Counted from the stretch's first letter, positions 47,134-61,403 are shown. The stretch: DNA of 64,000 nucleotides from Liolophura sinensis (GCF_032854445.1 NC_088303.1:27041501-27105500); one strand, 5' to 3'. Translations and numbers: made by a program. The notes: generated by a model not told the origin, from the letters alone.

Positions 47134-50100
47134 GGGTAAGGAAGAGAAACATCAAGTCTGTATATGTCGCTGTAGAATTGAATCGCTGTTGCTGAATCGC
47201 TGTTGGCTGGTGAGAATTTTTAATTTTACCCTTACAGAAAGCCTGAAAAAATACATTTTACCGCAATGTCGGTGTAGCTCAGGAAAACCTATTCTAATCA
47301 ACCCAGAGATAAAATCAACACAAACACTTTTCAATTGAACTCTTTTACGACTAAATATGTCCTGGCCTAGCAGCTTTTCTTAAAAAACCTGCTTCGTTGA
47401 CACATACTGTTTTGTGATTCAATGATTCTAACCACCGGAAGATGTACAGTCATATGCATATTACTTCGCTCTGTGAGGAGAGTGGACATCGTCATTCATT
47501 GTCAGAGCTGTATACAAGTCTGTACTCCAAACGCTAGTCCCTCGCAGGAATGTTTAATGGAAGAACAAAATCAAAGTCTTGCCGTTAATGCTTTATCTTT
47601 TGCGACATTCGTCTTGCGTTATAGGGGTACGCTAGGTCTAACGTACTATTCTCACTGAAATTGCCAAACTGTCTCAGTATTTTAGACATACATACGCTTT
47701 TCTTGAGGCAGGCACCCGCTTGGGAAATTCATGTCCTGGCGCCTCGGACCCCGTGGCCCAGAAAACTTGATATGCTGAGACAAGGCAATTCCAGCAAATC
47801 TCAGGGTTAGCTTACAAACTTCCTCTTCGCCTTTTAAACCGGTCTGTTGCTTACCAAATCTAGTAGACACTAGTAAACACACTGTGCTTAATAAACAGGT
47901 CATCGTGACCACCAGGCTCTTGGATTTATATCTTGTCTTCTTTTCCGGTGAGACGGCCTCAAACATATATAATGTAACTCGTTTTAATTTGTGCTGTAAT
48001 GTTAGACTGATTCAACCAGATGAAGGCTCATAAAAACTCATTAATAGAGTGAAACCACTGCTTGGAGAAGGAACAAAGATAAACCATTAGTGCAAAGCAA
48101 AATTAATCTAAGAACTGATCTGTCTGACGTGTTGCTATTAAAGGAAATTTCCAAAAGAAATAGTATCAATTGATTTTTGAAGGCTCTGATCATTACTTAC
48201 ACTTACCCTGTAAATAAAATATGTAATCACTTATAATCCTTATGTGTCGTTATAAGATCTATACAATGTTATAGTTACGTTCTTTTTATTCTTTATTTTG
48301 AAACTTCTGGGCATTTAGAAATCTTCTTGGCTTCCATTTAAAAGAGAAGAAAACTTAAAAGTATGACACTATAGGCTGAAAAGAGCACATTTTTTCTAAC
48401 TTGTGGTGCTTGCTGCATAATTTGCCAATTTTTCTCACCATGAACGTAAAGCCCGAAAACGGCAAAGATGGCAGAAATCGCTGAATCCATCGCGTCCTCT
48501 ATCTTTAACACCCTGTAATTTATGCTGAGGGTGTGTTGCCTCTCAGCAAGTGAGAATCGTTAAAACTGCCAGCTTGTTCATGTAAACTTGGAACCTACGT
48601 CCAACGTTCCGGTTTCCTGGTCGTCAAGCGGAAAACGAACTGCACTGTTCGCTACCTTCTGGGATGGAGAGTTCTAACGGAAATGTATGAACTGCACTTC
48701 GACGGTTTCCGACAGCAATTCCTAACATAGAAGACCTCAGGGCTAGTTTTTAGGCAAAATGAAGTCGCCCACAGTGGATTTTAGCGCTGACTTTATTTAA
48801 AATTTATCAACTTGAGGTACATATTAAAGTTTTTTATGGCATGCACCTGCGAGGAAATGCATACACTTTTCAATAGTATTTGATTGATATTTAAATTTTC
48901 ATCTCCTTTAACATATGTAGCAGTCCATCTTTCTATGTCAGTGTAAAAAGATAAAGGTTTCATGATTTGCGTATAAATACTTTTCCTCACTAAAAATAGG
49001 CAAATCTTTCATCAAACAGGTTTACTTCGGAAAATGGAAATGAAAAGATGAATAATGCGTTAAGGAAAAGTTATAGCCAAAGGCTTATCCCGTTATTTGG
49101 TTACATTCTATGGCCTTTACCTAGGAACCACCCAGAAAATTAGCTCCATCGTGTTATGAAAACGTTGAACAATCCTTCACGTGGGTACCAGGTTATATGT
49201 GTGGTGATGAACTTGGCGGTGTTTCGATGTGGGGTTGCACAAACTGGTACAGTACTCCTCTGTGTCCAATCGTACCTTCTTTGAAATGCGAAAAGCACAC
49301 AACGGCGCGATTAATAGTGTCCATCTTTAGCATTATTCCAGTCACCTTTGACATAGCTTTGCTTGGGTAACTCACATCTCAGCCAGACTTTCGTCATATG
49401 AAACATTTCTGAACATTACAAAATCACATATTTTTAGTTCAAGCGTTTCAGTCCACAGACCCTCACCAATGGGCAACGAGGGTGAAGTGTCATTTCATTG
49501 TTACAGATGCCTTGCCACTGAAGATTGCCTAGAATTAACCAAAGTGACGATATATTGCATATATTCAATATCATTTGTTTCAGCGATAAGCCTCATAATT
49601 CTATATGGAACATAAGATGACAAAGGCTGTTTGCCATTAATGTTTGCATGCTAACAACTCATTTGTACATCTATAAAACTGGAGGCGGTGTGTATAAACA
49701 GTATTAACGTAAATAAGAAACACGTTTAAACTCTTTGTACAACCGCGCGCTTACCTGCTAATTTAGTAAAGATTTTAGTAAAGATTGTTTATCTATTCAC
49801 AACTTTTCAGTTTTATAATATGTGCTCTAAGAAATAAAGTGACTACATTTAGCATGCAGAATATTCTGAATTTCTTTCTTACATAAATGAATATTTCCAA
49901 TAGAGTTTGTTTGTTTGACACTATTTAAATACTATTTTTTCGATTGTTTACCTGGGACGCCCATGTTGCTTGACGGCTGGTATACGACTGTCTGTTTCGA
50001 TATATAGAACCACAACGCATTTATGACAGTACTTTCCCCACACATTTTAGGATAGCCATTCATGCCTATACATACAGTATATAATGTAGAAATAAGCCTT

Positions 50101-50863
50101 CTTTCTAAGTATTCAGTGTAGCCCTGAGTGATGAATGTCCGAAAATAAACCTTTACGTCTAACCACTAATTTGACAATCTACGGCACCAGACATCCTTGC
50201 CCTTGGGTTAACATCAATGCTGTCAGATGACCTTAATGCACTCAGTGCAAAAGTTTCTCAATCAGATATACCCATTTGGTTTTGAACATAGCAACTATTC
50301 AGATTGGACATGTATCTCAAAGAAATGAAGATAAACGTCTGGGGTTTATCTCCCCTTTGCGCGGAAATTGTCTATTCCACATGACATGATAACAGAAGAG
50401 TTACACATTATGGCATAATTTCCTCTGGATGCAATGGCGCATCAATAATGTTTGTGATACAAACAGGCTTTATGCAGGGTAAACAGAGACAGACCGTGTG
50501 GAACGTAGGTAGAATCCATCACAAGAGGAAGATAGGAAGAATAAAAAGGTCACCGAAACGAAATCAGGGATAGCTGAACTGTAGCACATTGTCCTTTTAG
50601 TACATTATATTCTTCTCAAATATTTCCTAACACGTAACCTGACGAATTTTAATCAGTACTGTGGCAGTATGGAAGGTTTCACATGTATATAATGTTTTCC
50701 ATCTCAGTGCCATCATAGAACCTACTTGCTTACGTTCACGTGTCTGTAGACAAAACTGACGTGTAAGCAAACCTTTGTGTACATGTACATTGTTAATCAC
50801 GCCAGCATCATTGCCAAAGGGTACGGTATGGATTTTCTGGGACATGGATCATGTCTTTATAGT

Positions 50864-51034
50864 TTATTTATTTATTTATTATAGTTTATTTATTTATTTA
50901 TTTATTTTACTGGTGTTCTACGCCGTACACAAGAATATTCACTTATACGACGGTGTCCAGCAATATGGTAGGAAGGAAACCGAGCACAGCCTTGGGGAAA
51001 CCATCCGCAGATTTTGCCAGACTTTCCAACGTAC
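50864..51034 (-). mobile_element. SINE fragment shared with copy B
   Basis: Same insertion as 39062-39217, with the (TTTA)n tail expanded and partly duplicated (ATAGTTTATTT twice). Flanking repeats TGTCTTTATAGT and TGTCTGTATAGT (50852-50863, 51035-51046) differ at one base. Confidence 0.88.
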
Positions 51035-51545
51035 TGTCTGTATAGTGACGCACTTTTTTCCCCAACGCACTTTTAGTAAACATGTACCATTCTGTCATGT
51101 TTCCACGTGTTAAGGAGAAAGGATATGGTCAGTATCACGTGGTGACAAAGATGGTGATGGTGACAAACAGGCTCAGCATACATATGTTCTACAAAACATG
51201 AATGGTTTTTGACATTTGACTCCTCGGCGCAGATGGCATAATCCAACAACTGTACTTTGTGTATCATTTATTGTCATTTGAATTGCACTTGTTTTTTTCA
51301 CACTACCATACAACAGCTTGCTCCAGTTATGTTCACGTCTTCACGTTAAGGACTCCCAGAACGGATGCATAAAACTCCTCAATTGCACACGAAATTGTTC
51401 TCAATCGCATAAATGATCGTGTGAATAATAATGTACGAAAAACGCCCTTACTGCAACGATTTCTTTATGCTACTTCCGATATTTTTGGGTCTCGGTGTGT
51501 CTTAAACGATGATCATTTACATGTCTAACGGATTCGTCTATCCCG

Positions 51546-51833
51546 CTAAGACAACATTAGCCTCTGAAATGGAAATTGATTCTTCACGTTATCTCTAAAA
51601 CAAGGACAAGCTTGGCGAGGGTGTTTTAACAGTGAATGCGATATTAGGTCCGATTTCTCTGATAATACACGATATAGCTGCTGAATCACTGTTCTTCTAC
51701 ATGCAGGTAAAATAACTCGCTGTTTCGTATGCACTGTTTGGTATTGACAAAATATGTGGTATGCAGTGGTACTGTTGATATAAGTATATTCAGTTTGTAA
51801 TACGTTAATATCGAAGCATATGCATGGTGCCAT
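51546..51833 (-). other. Block Q open frame, copy in C
   Basis: A minus-strand open frame of 95 codons with YHIFCQYQ, HTKQRVILPACRR, LISHSLLK and RQACPCFRDN, ending QRLMLS. It is the most complete match to the copy at 13909-14187. No signal peptide, membrane segment or known domain was seen. Confidence 0.25.
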
Positions 51834-52304
51834 ACAGAGTGTACAGTCGATAAAAGCAACTTACTATTCTATCAACCGCCATAAGGTTAGTTTTTGAAGT
51901 TTTACATTGAGTGTTGATGGTTGAGATACATGAATCTCGGTCACTTCAAACTGAATACATTGCCTAGCGACAGAGAGACTAATCAGCTGTACTTATATAT
52001 TTAATTAGTTGGGATTTATAGCTGAATTTAGTTGTACGTGTTCATGTTTATGTGTGCACCGTCAGGGAGTTACCACTAGGGAAAGTTAAGTACATGGTCA
52101 AATCCCAAGTATAAACACATTAAACAAAAGCTGGCCAAGGCCTAAGCTGAGTGAGCCAGTGATAGCTATAGATGTGGACATTCAGGAAGCCTGGACATTC
52201 TTAGCGCAAATACCAATGATATCAAATCTAACAAATTCCGAGAACAAATGTTTACAGAGATTACAGAGATTACGGTATGTAAAACTGAAGCAGAGCTTTT
52301 CTGT

Positions 52305-52505
52305 TCCAGATACCCAGTGCTTAAGACAAACACCGTGCGTTAGCCTTACACTTTCACCGACGAGAGATTTGCTTGTCTTATAATTCAGAAAATATGAAAA
52401 AATATTAAATGTGTTTACAGTCATAATAATACAAACGTGACTGTCGTCATCACGCATGCCCTAATCTCACCAACAATTTGATATAGTCACGGACGGATTT
52501 TTTTT
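52305..52505. repeat. Block T, copy in C
   Basis: Counterpart of 41955-42175, including the motif run ATACCCAGTGCTTAAGACAA, TAATTCAG, ACAAACGTGACTGTCGTCAT and CACGGACGGATTTTTTT. The minus-strand frame opens with MRDDDSHVCIIMTV, as in B. Confidence 0.6.
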
Positions 52506-54043
52506 ATTGATACATTCCTGTACTTTACATGACTGAGACGCTTTGGTTAACGAAACGATTGAAAATGTTCTGTATAACAGCATTTATAAGACTAATATTT
52601 ACGATTTTCTCGATAGACAACGACTCAATTGCTGCACATCACGCATAAATGGTCAATTCCTTTTGTTTTTCCATGGACCGCCCTGTATATGATGCGCGCA
52701 CGAAACTGCTATCTGGCCCATTCTGACTGTTGCTCAAGTCTGGTAGGGTGTGGTTAAGATCATTGATGTTTTCTAGTCACTCGTTAGAGAATGAGTAAAG
52801 CCACCAAGATGAAAATGTACTGCATTCTCGTGCTACAAAATAATCCGCAACAATTTGAACAAACGTTATGTTATTGCCCCCCTAAGCAATGGTCACTTTA
52901 CAGGTTACATCTGTTTCGTCACAATGTAACATCCAGACTGGCTGAACACTTGCTACGTCGTTTACAACTTTATATACGCTTAACCCTTCCATACACGTAT
53001 AATAATTTTTTCAATATCAGAAGCCGGCAGACTTATATGATACCATGATATAGAATTGCCTTAATCTATTTCCCTGCGCTCTTACCCCCCACTTACCCTC
53101 TAGCCATCAGACAATTTTATATGTCCCTGATCACAATCGAAAAAACTACACCAGTCTTTTATAGTGCTGGACCTCGAACATTTGTGATCAGTTGACCTCC
53201 ACTAGGCATTGGCAAGCTTTACCCAGGTGTCTTACCCAGCTCTATGAATGCAACTGATCCACGTCTGTCCGGTTATCTATTCCTAGACATTTTAATATAT
53301 CCCGTCATGTAACGGAATACTTTACGTTATTAACAAATGCGCCTGGAGTAGAAAAATTGTCTATGCTTGGGACAAGAGGGTTTCAGTGAAATCCACTCGC
53401 GCATCCGTGTTACTGACAACCTGTGCATTTAAAATGCGCGTTGTAGTTAGATAGGTGTTTGTTGGAATCTCTGATTTAACGTTAATTCACATCGTGATAT
53501 ATTAATCTGAACGTGAACGCCCCGAAAATCGAACACGTTACCAGCTGCTAACATAATGAGGGAAAGGGGAGTTGTGGACAAACGGAACAGAATTTATGGA
53601 GAAAAAACACTACACAGATATGTTTACGTTAATTTCCTGCTTAGTTATGAGGTTACTTAAATTATACAATACATTTTGGTTATCTTATCGCCCTTCCAGG
53701 AATTATGGTCTTGCACATGTATGGTAGTAGAAACACAACATTAAGCTTGTGATTTTTTTTGAAGGTTTAAAATGTGTAGTTGGATAATTACAACACTGAA
53801 CGTTTCACTTCAGTCTTCTTTGCCATGGTTACTATGACTTCAGACAGCTTTGTTCCGACCATAACTTTGCCAAGAGTGTAGATACTATTTTGAATCTAAC
53901 CAGACCATGACAATGGTCGTGAGAGGTGCTGTTACAATTCACCAACGGGTACGCGTGAGATCAGTTAGATGATAAAAGTCAAAACTATTGTGGTAAAAAA
54001 AAAAACTGAGACAAAGTCAGATTGAACTGAGGAGAAATGTTTA

Positions 54044-54590
54044 GTGCCAGAAACGAAAGTAAATCAGTTTTGTGCTGTTGATCTATATGTGGTAACTGTT
54101 AATACTGATTATTACTATTGCAAGAATATTGTGAAGACAACTGGGTTAAAAAAAGAGAATCACTGGTTCATTCCTTATAAACGAGCTATTGTGGAAATGT
54201 ACATGCGCCACTTCCAAACCAACAGATGTACTGATCCAGATTCGTGTGACGTCACTGAAGTTAAGAACCAGTGTCTTTGTGGTTTTGATGGCGAAGAACT
54301 GGCTAAGGCCAAAATATAGTGTTTGAGACTCTTGAAGACTGGTGTTACTTTGTTACTTTCCTGGAAGCCGTCAAGGCGCATCCAATGTTGAGCACAAGCA
54401 GCCACAGATAGATCCATTCACATACTGGGAATTACTGAAAATTGTCGTTTCATATCACACGAAATTCCAAAAGAAGTGGAGACTAGGATTTGAAGACAGC
54501 AAAGGGGAAGTTCTGACCTGCACGCGTGTAATCTTCGTGAACAGGCTGAGGAGCTTAATAATAATATAAATAATAATAATAAGGAGCTTG
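54044..54590 (+). pseudogene. Decayed coding-like sequence, unknown protein
   Basis: An open stretch of 91 codons (MPETKVNQFC... VEMYMRHFQTNRC... CLCGFDGEELAKAKI) stops at 54319. A frame one base away, from about 54321, reads coding-like (FETLEDWCYFVTFLEAVK) to a TAG near 54409. A third stretch follows (YWELLKIVVSYH... WRLGFEDSKGEVLTC) to about 54569. Protein-like composition carried across frames suggests an old gene with frameshifts, or exons seen without introns marked. Copy B keeps only a damaged version of the last part at 44020-44150. I do not recognise the protein. Confidence 0.4.
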
Positions 54591-57500
54591 GACGTTAAGT
54601 TGTCCAAATGATGTTTGTTAATATTGTTGAGACTGAAACTATCCCTCTTGTTGTTAAAGTGTCGTAACGACAAGCCCTTGTTGTCCATTTAAGCACTTTA
54701 CGTTTGAATAGTGAACAACCAAGAAACAAATGATGTCCTTCTGTCCGCTTCAGGATCTTTCGGAAAACTCTAAAAATAGACGTGAAAATTAGAGAGCATT
54801 GAATGAAATCGTTGCTCGGATCATCACATTAAAACTTATGGCGTCTGACTTGTGTTTAGTGGTTTGCTCTTAAGTGTCGCCAGGAGTTGGATGTTCATTT
54901 GTGCTTTCTCTACCACAGGTTAATGGAGTTCTCTGTGTAGAAAACGTTTCCAAGTTGGCTTAATGGAAACCAGACTCGGCACGTTGGTGTTTATCAACGC
55001 AGTGATTTCTCAGACAGACCGAGAATACAATGTACACTGGTGATAAAAATAAGCGGCGCCATTGTTGATGTGCAGTTTTATTCTTCCTAGTTTTTTTCAC
55101 AACACGTTAGTGATTTTGGGCCAGTAGAAGTTTCCATTACGTCACTGAAAGGTTTCTGAAATACTTATCTTAGACAATTCTCTTCATTCTCTGACAGTTG
55201 ATACTTTTAAGTAATACTAGGAGAGGTTTGACGGAGAAGTACCAGGTTACAGAAAAACACAGTAACTGTAGGTTGAGACGAGCACATTTCTTGAAATCTG
55301 GCAAATATTTGTCTGCCTAAGCACGACAACTCAGAACGTTCTGGAGTGTACTTTTGTGTCAGAAAACCCAGGGATCAAAACCAGATCGGGTCATAATAAC
55401 TGGTTGGCCCGTTGTCTGTATATTGTGACTGGGCAGCGCTTCACGTTCGTTGTCTTTGGCATGAAACTTCAGCGGCCGGAGCGCTTTGGCGGCATGGATT
55501 TGCCCTGCCACAAGAACCCAAGATATATGTACACACACCTGATGATTGTAATTAGTAGTAAACAATACTTGAAAGATAGTGAACGTTACGATCGCACAAG
55601 CCGAAGGTAGATGGTTCTATTTAATTACAATAAACCTTTCCGGATGTAAGAGTAGTTCGACAGGCTGGATCGGTTCGACAAACCGAAATGTATTCGTAAC
55701 ATTTTGACAGGCCCGTTTTCCGGTTACGGTGTGTTTGAGCAATCTGTAGAAACAGGCAGGATTGTAAATATGATCAGCAGCCAAGCTCACTTTACCCTAA
55801 TTAGTCGATTTTCAATAAGAAAGCCTTCACAAGTTTTATGAGTAGGTGGACTCAAAGCCTGTTAATGCCCACATCAACGCCATAATCCCACTTGACGATA
55901 GGACGTGAAAAAAGGCCTGTCTGTGTTTCTGCTCTTCTTTAATCAAGGGTACTTCACAAGACAAGTACCATACTTTCTATGATGCTGATGAGAAAGTCGA
56001 TATTCTAATCTTGACTTTTAAATCAAATATCAAAGTAGTGGTGCATGAAAATATTTTCAGATCGATTACAAATATAAGTATCTGTGTTGCGCTTTGATTG
56101 GAACTGTTCTTATCGGCATTAGGCTAATGTAATAAACATGGATGTTGATATCTTTCCCCAGGCACTGGCTTGAACGGTAACCTTGTAAACTTCGTTATAA
56201 CATGAATTCCTCAGACACAGCAGGTGGTCACACAGACTACACTCATCTGCAGGGGCTCTTAGAGATCGATTATCTCCCCCTCGGTGTCTCACTGTTTGAT
56301 AACGGTTTTAATCTGACAATAACTGTGCTGTGAAGCGTATTCAGCAGCCGATGAATTGGTTGGCTACAGAAGCCGGATGCGGAGAAGTTTCACATACTTA
56401 CCCGAAACCAGTAACAAAGATATTCGAATGACTCTGAGATATTTAGCCGACATTTGGTCGAGATAAAGGCGACAATGCGATATTGGCACCAGATTCCAAC
56501 GATATTCAGTCAAGGACCTCGTCTAAATCTCGTGCCTGCGTCTAAATCTGGGTTCCTCGTGCATTCCGACCAAATCTCGACCAAGGTTCGTCTGAATCTT
56601 GACCAAATCTCACATACCGTTTTGAAAACCTACAAAACCTTGACCTAGTCTTGTTGGAATCTCGCAAGATTTATTGTCTACACCACATTGTCATAAATAT
56701 GTTTGCTAACACAAGTGTAAGTAATGAAGAAGTCAACATAAAATATACATGTGACCCAATTGCTCTGGTATTTGTTTCCACTTATTTGTTCGTCACTGAC
56801 TTTGCTTAAATGTTTTCTCCTGTTGATAACTTCATCTTATTTCTCATTCGTCTTTCATTATAATTTAGTGTTGTTTTGATAGCCCAACACCCAAGCATAC
56901 GCGTATTACACTATTAGGGATTTCTTACGTAAAGGCCGGCCTGGTCCATTTCAACTCTGCATGACAATCACTGAGTAAAACACCTCAAGCACATATGAGA
57001 GAAATAATGGTGGCAAGGATATCTAAGGTTCTCAAAATTTTTTAAACCATGCATTTTAAAAAGAAAACAAAAGTACATAGTTCAAATGTCCTTTTTCAGT
57101 GAGAGCAGGAAATGTTATCAAATAAAAACTTCTTGCTGCGCCGAATAAGTGCCATGTTGTCACTGATAATGCGAGCTTTTTTCATTCTTTGCCTTTTATG
57201 TTGTTTCTCTTTTGCTATTCTCCAAATCCAGATGACATTCACATCTCAGGTGCCATAGCGTAGCCTGGTGAACGATTTGGGGATAACTGTCTTTGCACCA
57301 GTTGACAGTTAGATGAAAAGTCCTACCGACCAAAAACCCGTTATATTCGTGCATAAGCGTTTATGTCACCGTTAAGAATCGAGTAATCCGACAAAACCGC
57401 GCAGTTGGTAATATCAAGAAAGTTAGTCCGGGTTTAAGGGTGGCCTTTACAGTCTAGTCCAAGACGTTTTGCGTCAGAGGCAACTTTACGGAATGCTAAA

Positions 57501-57639
57501 AGGGAAGTGGTCAAAATGGGCGCATCCAGTTCAACAGAAAACGCTTTAGAAATTGTGTCTTTACCCAGATGCCATTAGCCAACAATTAAGAAAGAGGAGT
57601 AACTCATTAGCTCACTGTTCGCTTTTTAACTCACTGACA

Positions 57640-57740
57640 TCGTTTCCCCGGGATCTGTCCGTTTCTTCCCACCAGTATGCAGACCGCCGTCGTATAAGTA
57701 AAATAATTTTGAGTAAGGCGTAAATCACACAATAAAACAA
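57640..57740 (+). mobile_element. SINE 3' fragment
   Basis: Plus-strand remnant: CGGGATCTGTCCGTTTCTTC (degraded), GACCGCCGTCGTATAAGT, TTTTGAGTAAGGCGTAAATCAC. Confidence 0.8.
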
Positions 57741-58099
57741 GTACAAGTAACTCTTATGTACCTCTTAGCAGGTCGATAATGCCCTGTATAAGATGTCTGT
57801 TCAACAGAGAATCTATCGGTAAACTGAAGCCCAATATAATTTCTTACAACCAAATAGGTTTTTAAATGGAAACTTGTGACAAATATGAGTATAAATGGCT
57901 GGTACCCACATTCAGATTCAGACTCAGACAGAGACAGCCGTATTTACATCAAACCGAAATTCCACGTCTTGCTAGCAGATAACTCTGACTTTCATCTCAA
58001 AAACTGACAATTGAATAACATTTGAATATAACAATATAAACATGATTTGTTTATTTATTTAAGTATTTATTTAAATATTTGATAACTTATTTCTTATGT

Positions 58100-58205
58100 G
58101 ATCGGTGTTGTACGTTGTAATCAAACTATTTCACTTATAAAACTTTGGCCAGCCTTATGGTGGTACGGAATACGCCGTCATCTGCAGGTTGCTGGCAAAC
58201 GTATA
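58100..58205 (-). mobile_element. Old SINE remnant shared with copy A
   Basis: The equivalent of 31556-31665, with the same left flank (TTTAAATATTT... TGATCGGTGTT or its variant) and similar decay. Confidence 0.72.
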
Positions 58206-60043
58206 CACAAGGAAATCAACATAAGTATCTGTTTTGTTGATAAAATCAGAAATAACCATTAACTTTGACCTTAAGTTAACTTTTTGCGGCCGCATTTAAA
58301 AGCTGCCCACAAACTCAATTTTTGTCTGTCATACAGATAAGAAGTATAATAAATGGAAAATGATTTCAACGCAACTCGTTATTTGTAGTCACATAAATAT
58401 ACATTGAATATATATTTTTCCATGACAATTAAAATGATGAAATCGACCTTTTGAGCTGATCAATACATGTGCTCTATTGCATAATATCTCTTAACATGAT
58501 GTGCACAAAGGCGTACAATTGTATGCACCATTCTGCATATACTGCAACTGAGACGCGAGGGGCACAAGATCTCAGGAAGAAACTGATGGTACACGTGTCA
58601 GGCTCACTGCTTAAGATCTTTTTTATCAGCGAATCCATTAAAAGCTCTACCCATCTATAGCTCTTCCGCTATAGGGGCTTTGTTGTATTTCACCACATTT
58701 TGGAATTTTGCACAACCAAATTTCGAAACAAAATAACAAAAATGTTTGAACTCGACATTTGAGTACACCTGCCTACCGCTCGACTAATCAAAGCTTTGAT
58801 AGTAACAATTCAAATTGTAACACCTTATATACAAGGCGCCTGCGTTCTCCATGCGCCCCACATATTCTGTTTTGTGATTCCCTTTCAGCCAACGATCCTA
58901 AGCACCGGAAAATGTGTAGTCATAAACATATTGCCTCGCTCCCTTCGGACGTCAGTCATCAAAGATGAACAAAGATGTATGCAAGTCTGTACTCCATACG
59001 CTAGTCCCCCGAAGGAATGTTTAATGGAAGAACAAATTCAAAGCCTCGCGGTTGATGCCTTATCTTTGCGGCATTCGTCTTGCGTTGCTGAGTATACTAG
59101 GCATAAAAGGCTCACCTGCGTGCTTTTCTCACTGGAGTGACCAATCCGCCTCAATGTTTTAGAAATACGTACGCTTTTACAGGTGTCCCGCTTGTGACGT
59201 TCATACCCCTATCGCCTAAAGCGATAGCGTCACTGTGGTCCCAAAAACTCCATATGCTGAAACAAGGCAATTCCAGTAAGTCCCAGGGCTAACTTACAAC
59301 CTTCTTCTTCGTCTGTTGCTTATTATCTCTAGTAAATACATGTTAAAACGCTCAGCTTCTATAACATGTTATCGTGGCAATCAGGCTTTTGGATTTTATA
59401 TCTCGCCTCAAACATATTTGTGTCAATCATTTTAATTTGCGCTGTAATTTTTAGACTGATACAACCAGTGAAGAACCGTTTGTAGTGAAGTGAAACCTTT
59501 GCTTACAGTGGGTAGAAAGAAAACATCCCTAAAAGCAGAATTAACCTAGGGACTAATATCTCTGTCTGATGTGTTGGAATTTCCGAAAGAAATGTCATCA
59601 TTTTATTTTCGAAGCCTCGGGTGATAACTTATGCATTAATGTTTACCCTCTATATAAAATATCTTATAAATCAGTCGTAAAATAAGCCTCATAAGACCTA
59701 TAGAATGTTACTTATGTCCCGTTTCTTTATTAGTTATTCTTTTATTTGTTAAAAATCGACTTGAAACTCCTGGGCAATTAAAAATCTTCTTGGTTTTCGT
59801 TAAAAATCTATATCAGTCAAGGTTTCATTATATGGGTTTAGGTGCTCTTCCTCACTGAACGATGGCAAATCTTTCATTAAACACGTTTTCTTCGGAAAAA
59901 ATGGAGATATCAATAATGTGTTAAACATAAGTTGTAGCCAAAGGCTTATCCCGTTATTTGTTGACATTTTATGGTCTTTGCCTAGGAACTATACAGAGAA
60001 TTATTACCGTGGTAAAATGAAAAAGTTGAATAATCCTTTCAAT

Positions 60044-60168
60044 GTTGGGAGGAAATAGGGCAGAGCCCGAAGGGAATACACAACCCTCCACAGGCAGCTG
60101 TAAGACCTTCCCACGTACAGCAGGAGAGGAAACCAGCATATGTTGGACTTGAACTCACAGCTACAATT
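60044..60168 (-). mobile_element. SINE fragment in copy D
   Basis: A minus-strand middle of the SINE, from TGAGTTCAAGTCC (box B) through CTCTCCTGCTGTACGTGGG to the GCTCTGCCC segment. It interrupts sequence that is continuous in copies B (about 36850) and C (about 49180). Confidence 0.85.
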
Positions 60169-61403
60169 GTAAAATGGTTTTGCCCTTGAAGCTGACATCT
60201 CCACCATCCATAAGGAAGGCTACCGCCATAAGAGTGAAACATTTCTGAGAGTTAAAAAATGTGATATTCTTAGTTTAAAGCGTGAACGTACGAAGAGTTT
60301 CAGTTGACAGATTCTATGCAATGACCCTGCGAATGCCTTCACTGGAGGCATTCAGCAACCAGCGTGAGGCGCGAATTAATAGTAACAAGCTCCTCACCAC
60401 TAAAATTTGACCATAAATTGCATATAATAATTATCGTGATCTATCTGGAACATAAGACAAGAAAGGAGGTTTGCCACTGACTTTTGCATGCTAACAACTC
60501 ATTTGTATACATGACTGTATAAAGCTGTAGTAGGTGTGTATGATCTGCACTGACGTAAATGTATGCACTAAATACGTATGATCTCTACAACTTCCCCCGT
60601 ACCTGTATAGGACTGCTAAACCACCAAAGGTGTAAAGGTGTAAACTTAACATTGGCCTGGGTCTATCTATTCAATACATTTTACATGTGCCCTCACAATA
60701 CAATGGGCTGTCTTTAGCACCCAGAATATGCCAAACATCCTTGCCCATGGGTTGATATTAATGCTGTCAGATGACCTTAATGCACTCAGTGTAGCAGTCT
60801 CTCCATTAGATATACCCCGTTGGCTTTGAACAAAGCAGCTCTTCAGATTTAACATGTACCTCAATGGAACCAAGATGAACGTTTGTCATTATCTCGGCGC
60901 GAAAATTGTCTCTTCCGCATAACGTGACAGCTGAAGAGTTAGAGAATTATTTCCTATGGATGCAATGGCGCATCGGTAATATATCTGATATAAACAGACT
61001 TTATGCAGGGTTCATAGAGACAGACCGTGAACGTAACGCACTTCACCTCCAAACACCCTTTTAGTAAATACGAACCATTTTGACTCCTCCGTGCAGATAA
61101 CATAACCCAACAACTACTTTGTGTATCATTTATTCTGTCATTTGAATCGTGCTTGTTTTTTTTTTCACACCATCGTACAACAGCTTGTTCCAGTTATGTT
61201 CACGCCTTTACCTTAAGCACTCCCAGGTGCAATGCAACTCTTCCTTTGCACACGAAATTGTAAATGAGCGTGTGAATAATAATGTATGACAAACGCCATT
61301 AATACCACGATGTTTTTTTATGCTACTTCCCATATTTTTGGTTCCCGATGTGTGTTAAACGATCATCATTTACATATCTCACTCGCTAAGACAGCATTAG
61401 CCG

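Larger units (their letters stand above)
35460..47400 (+). repeat. Direct copy B of the ~11.5-kb unit
   Basis: The most complete reference copy. In order it holds block R (35470-36310), spacer blocks to 38150, block P (38150-38650), a SINE, block Q (39380-40060), block S (40535-41000) and block X (41040-41930). Blocks T (41955-42600), U (42780-43330), V (43960-44880) and W (44890-45470) follow, then the 45730-47200 region and another SINE. Landmarks recur in C at +11 to +12 kb. Relative to A and C it lacks about 400 bp present at 27800-28210 and 55560-55960. Stretches of more than 300 bp between the features listed contain no gene I can support. Confidence 0.85.
47405..58830 (+). repeat. Direct copy C of the ~11.5-kb unit
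   Basis: Landmarks follow those of B. Block R is at 47410-48080 and the P block at 49940-50620. Q is at 51210-51860 and T at 52305-52600. U is at 53030-53540, V at 53580-55040 and W at 55040-55540. The conserved A/C island is at 55560-55960. The 56270-56700 block and the SINE remnant region at 58020-58250 follow. Equivalents of 40.3-41.9 kb of B are missing at about 52190-52300. It has extra coding-like sequence at 54044-54430. Apart from the features listed, gene-free stretches here hold only repeat-unit sequence. Confidence 0.85.
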
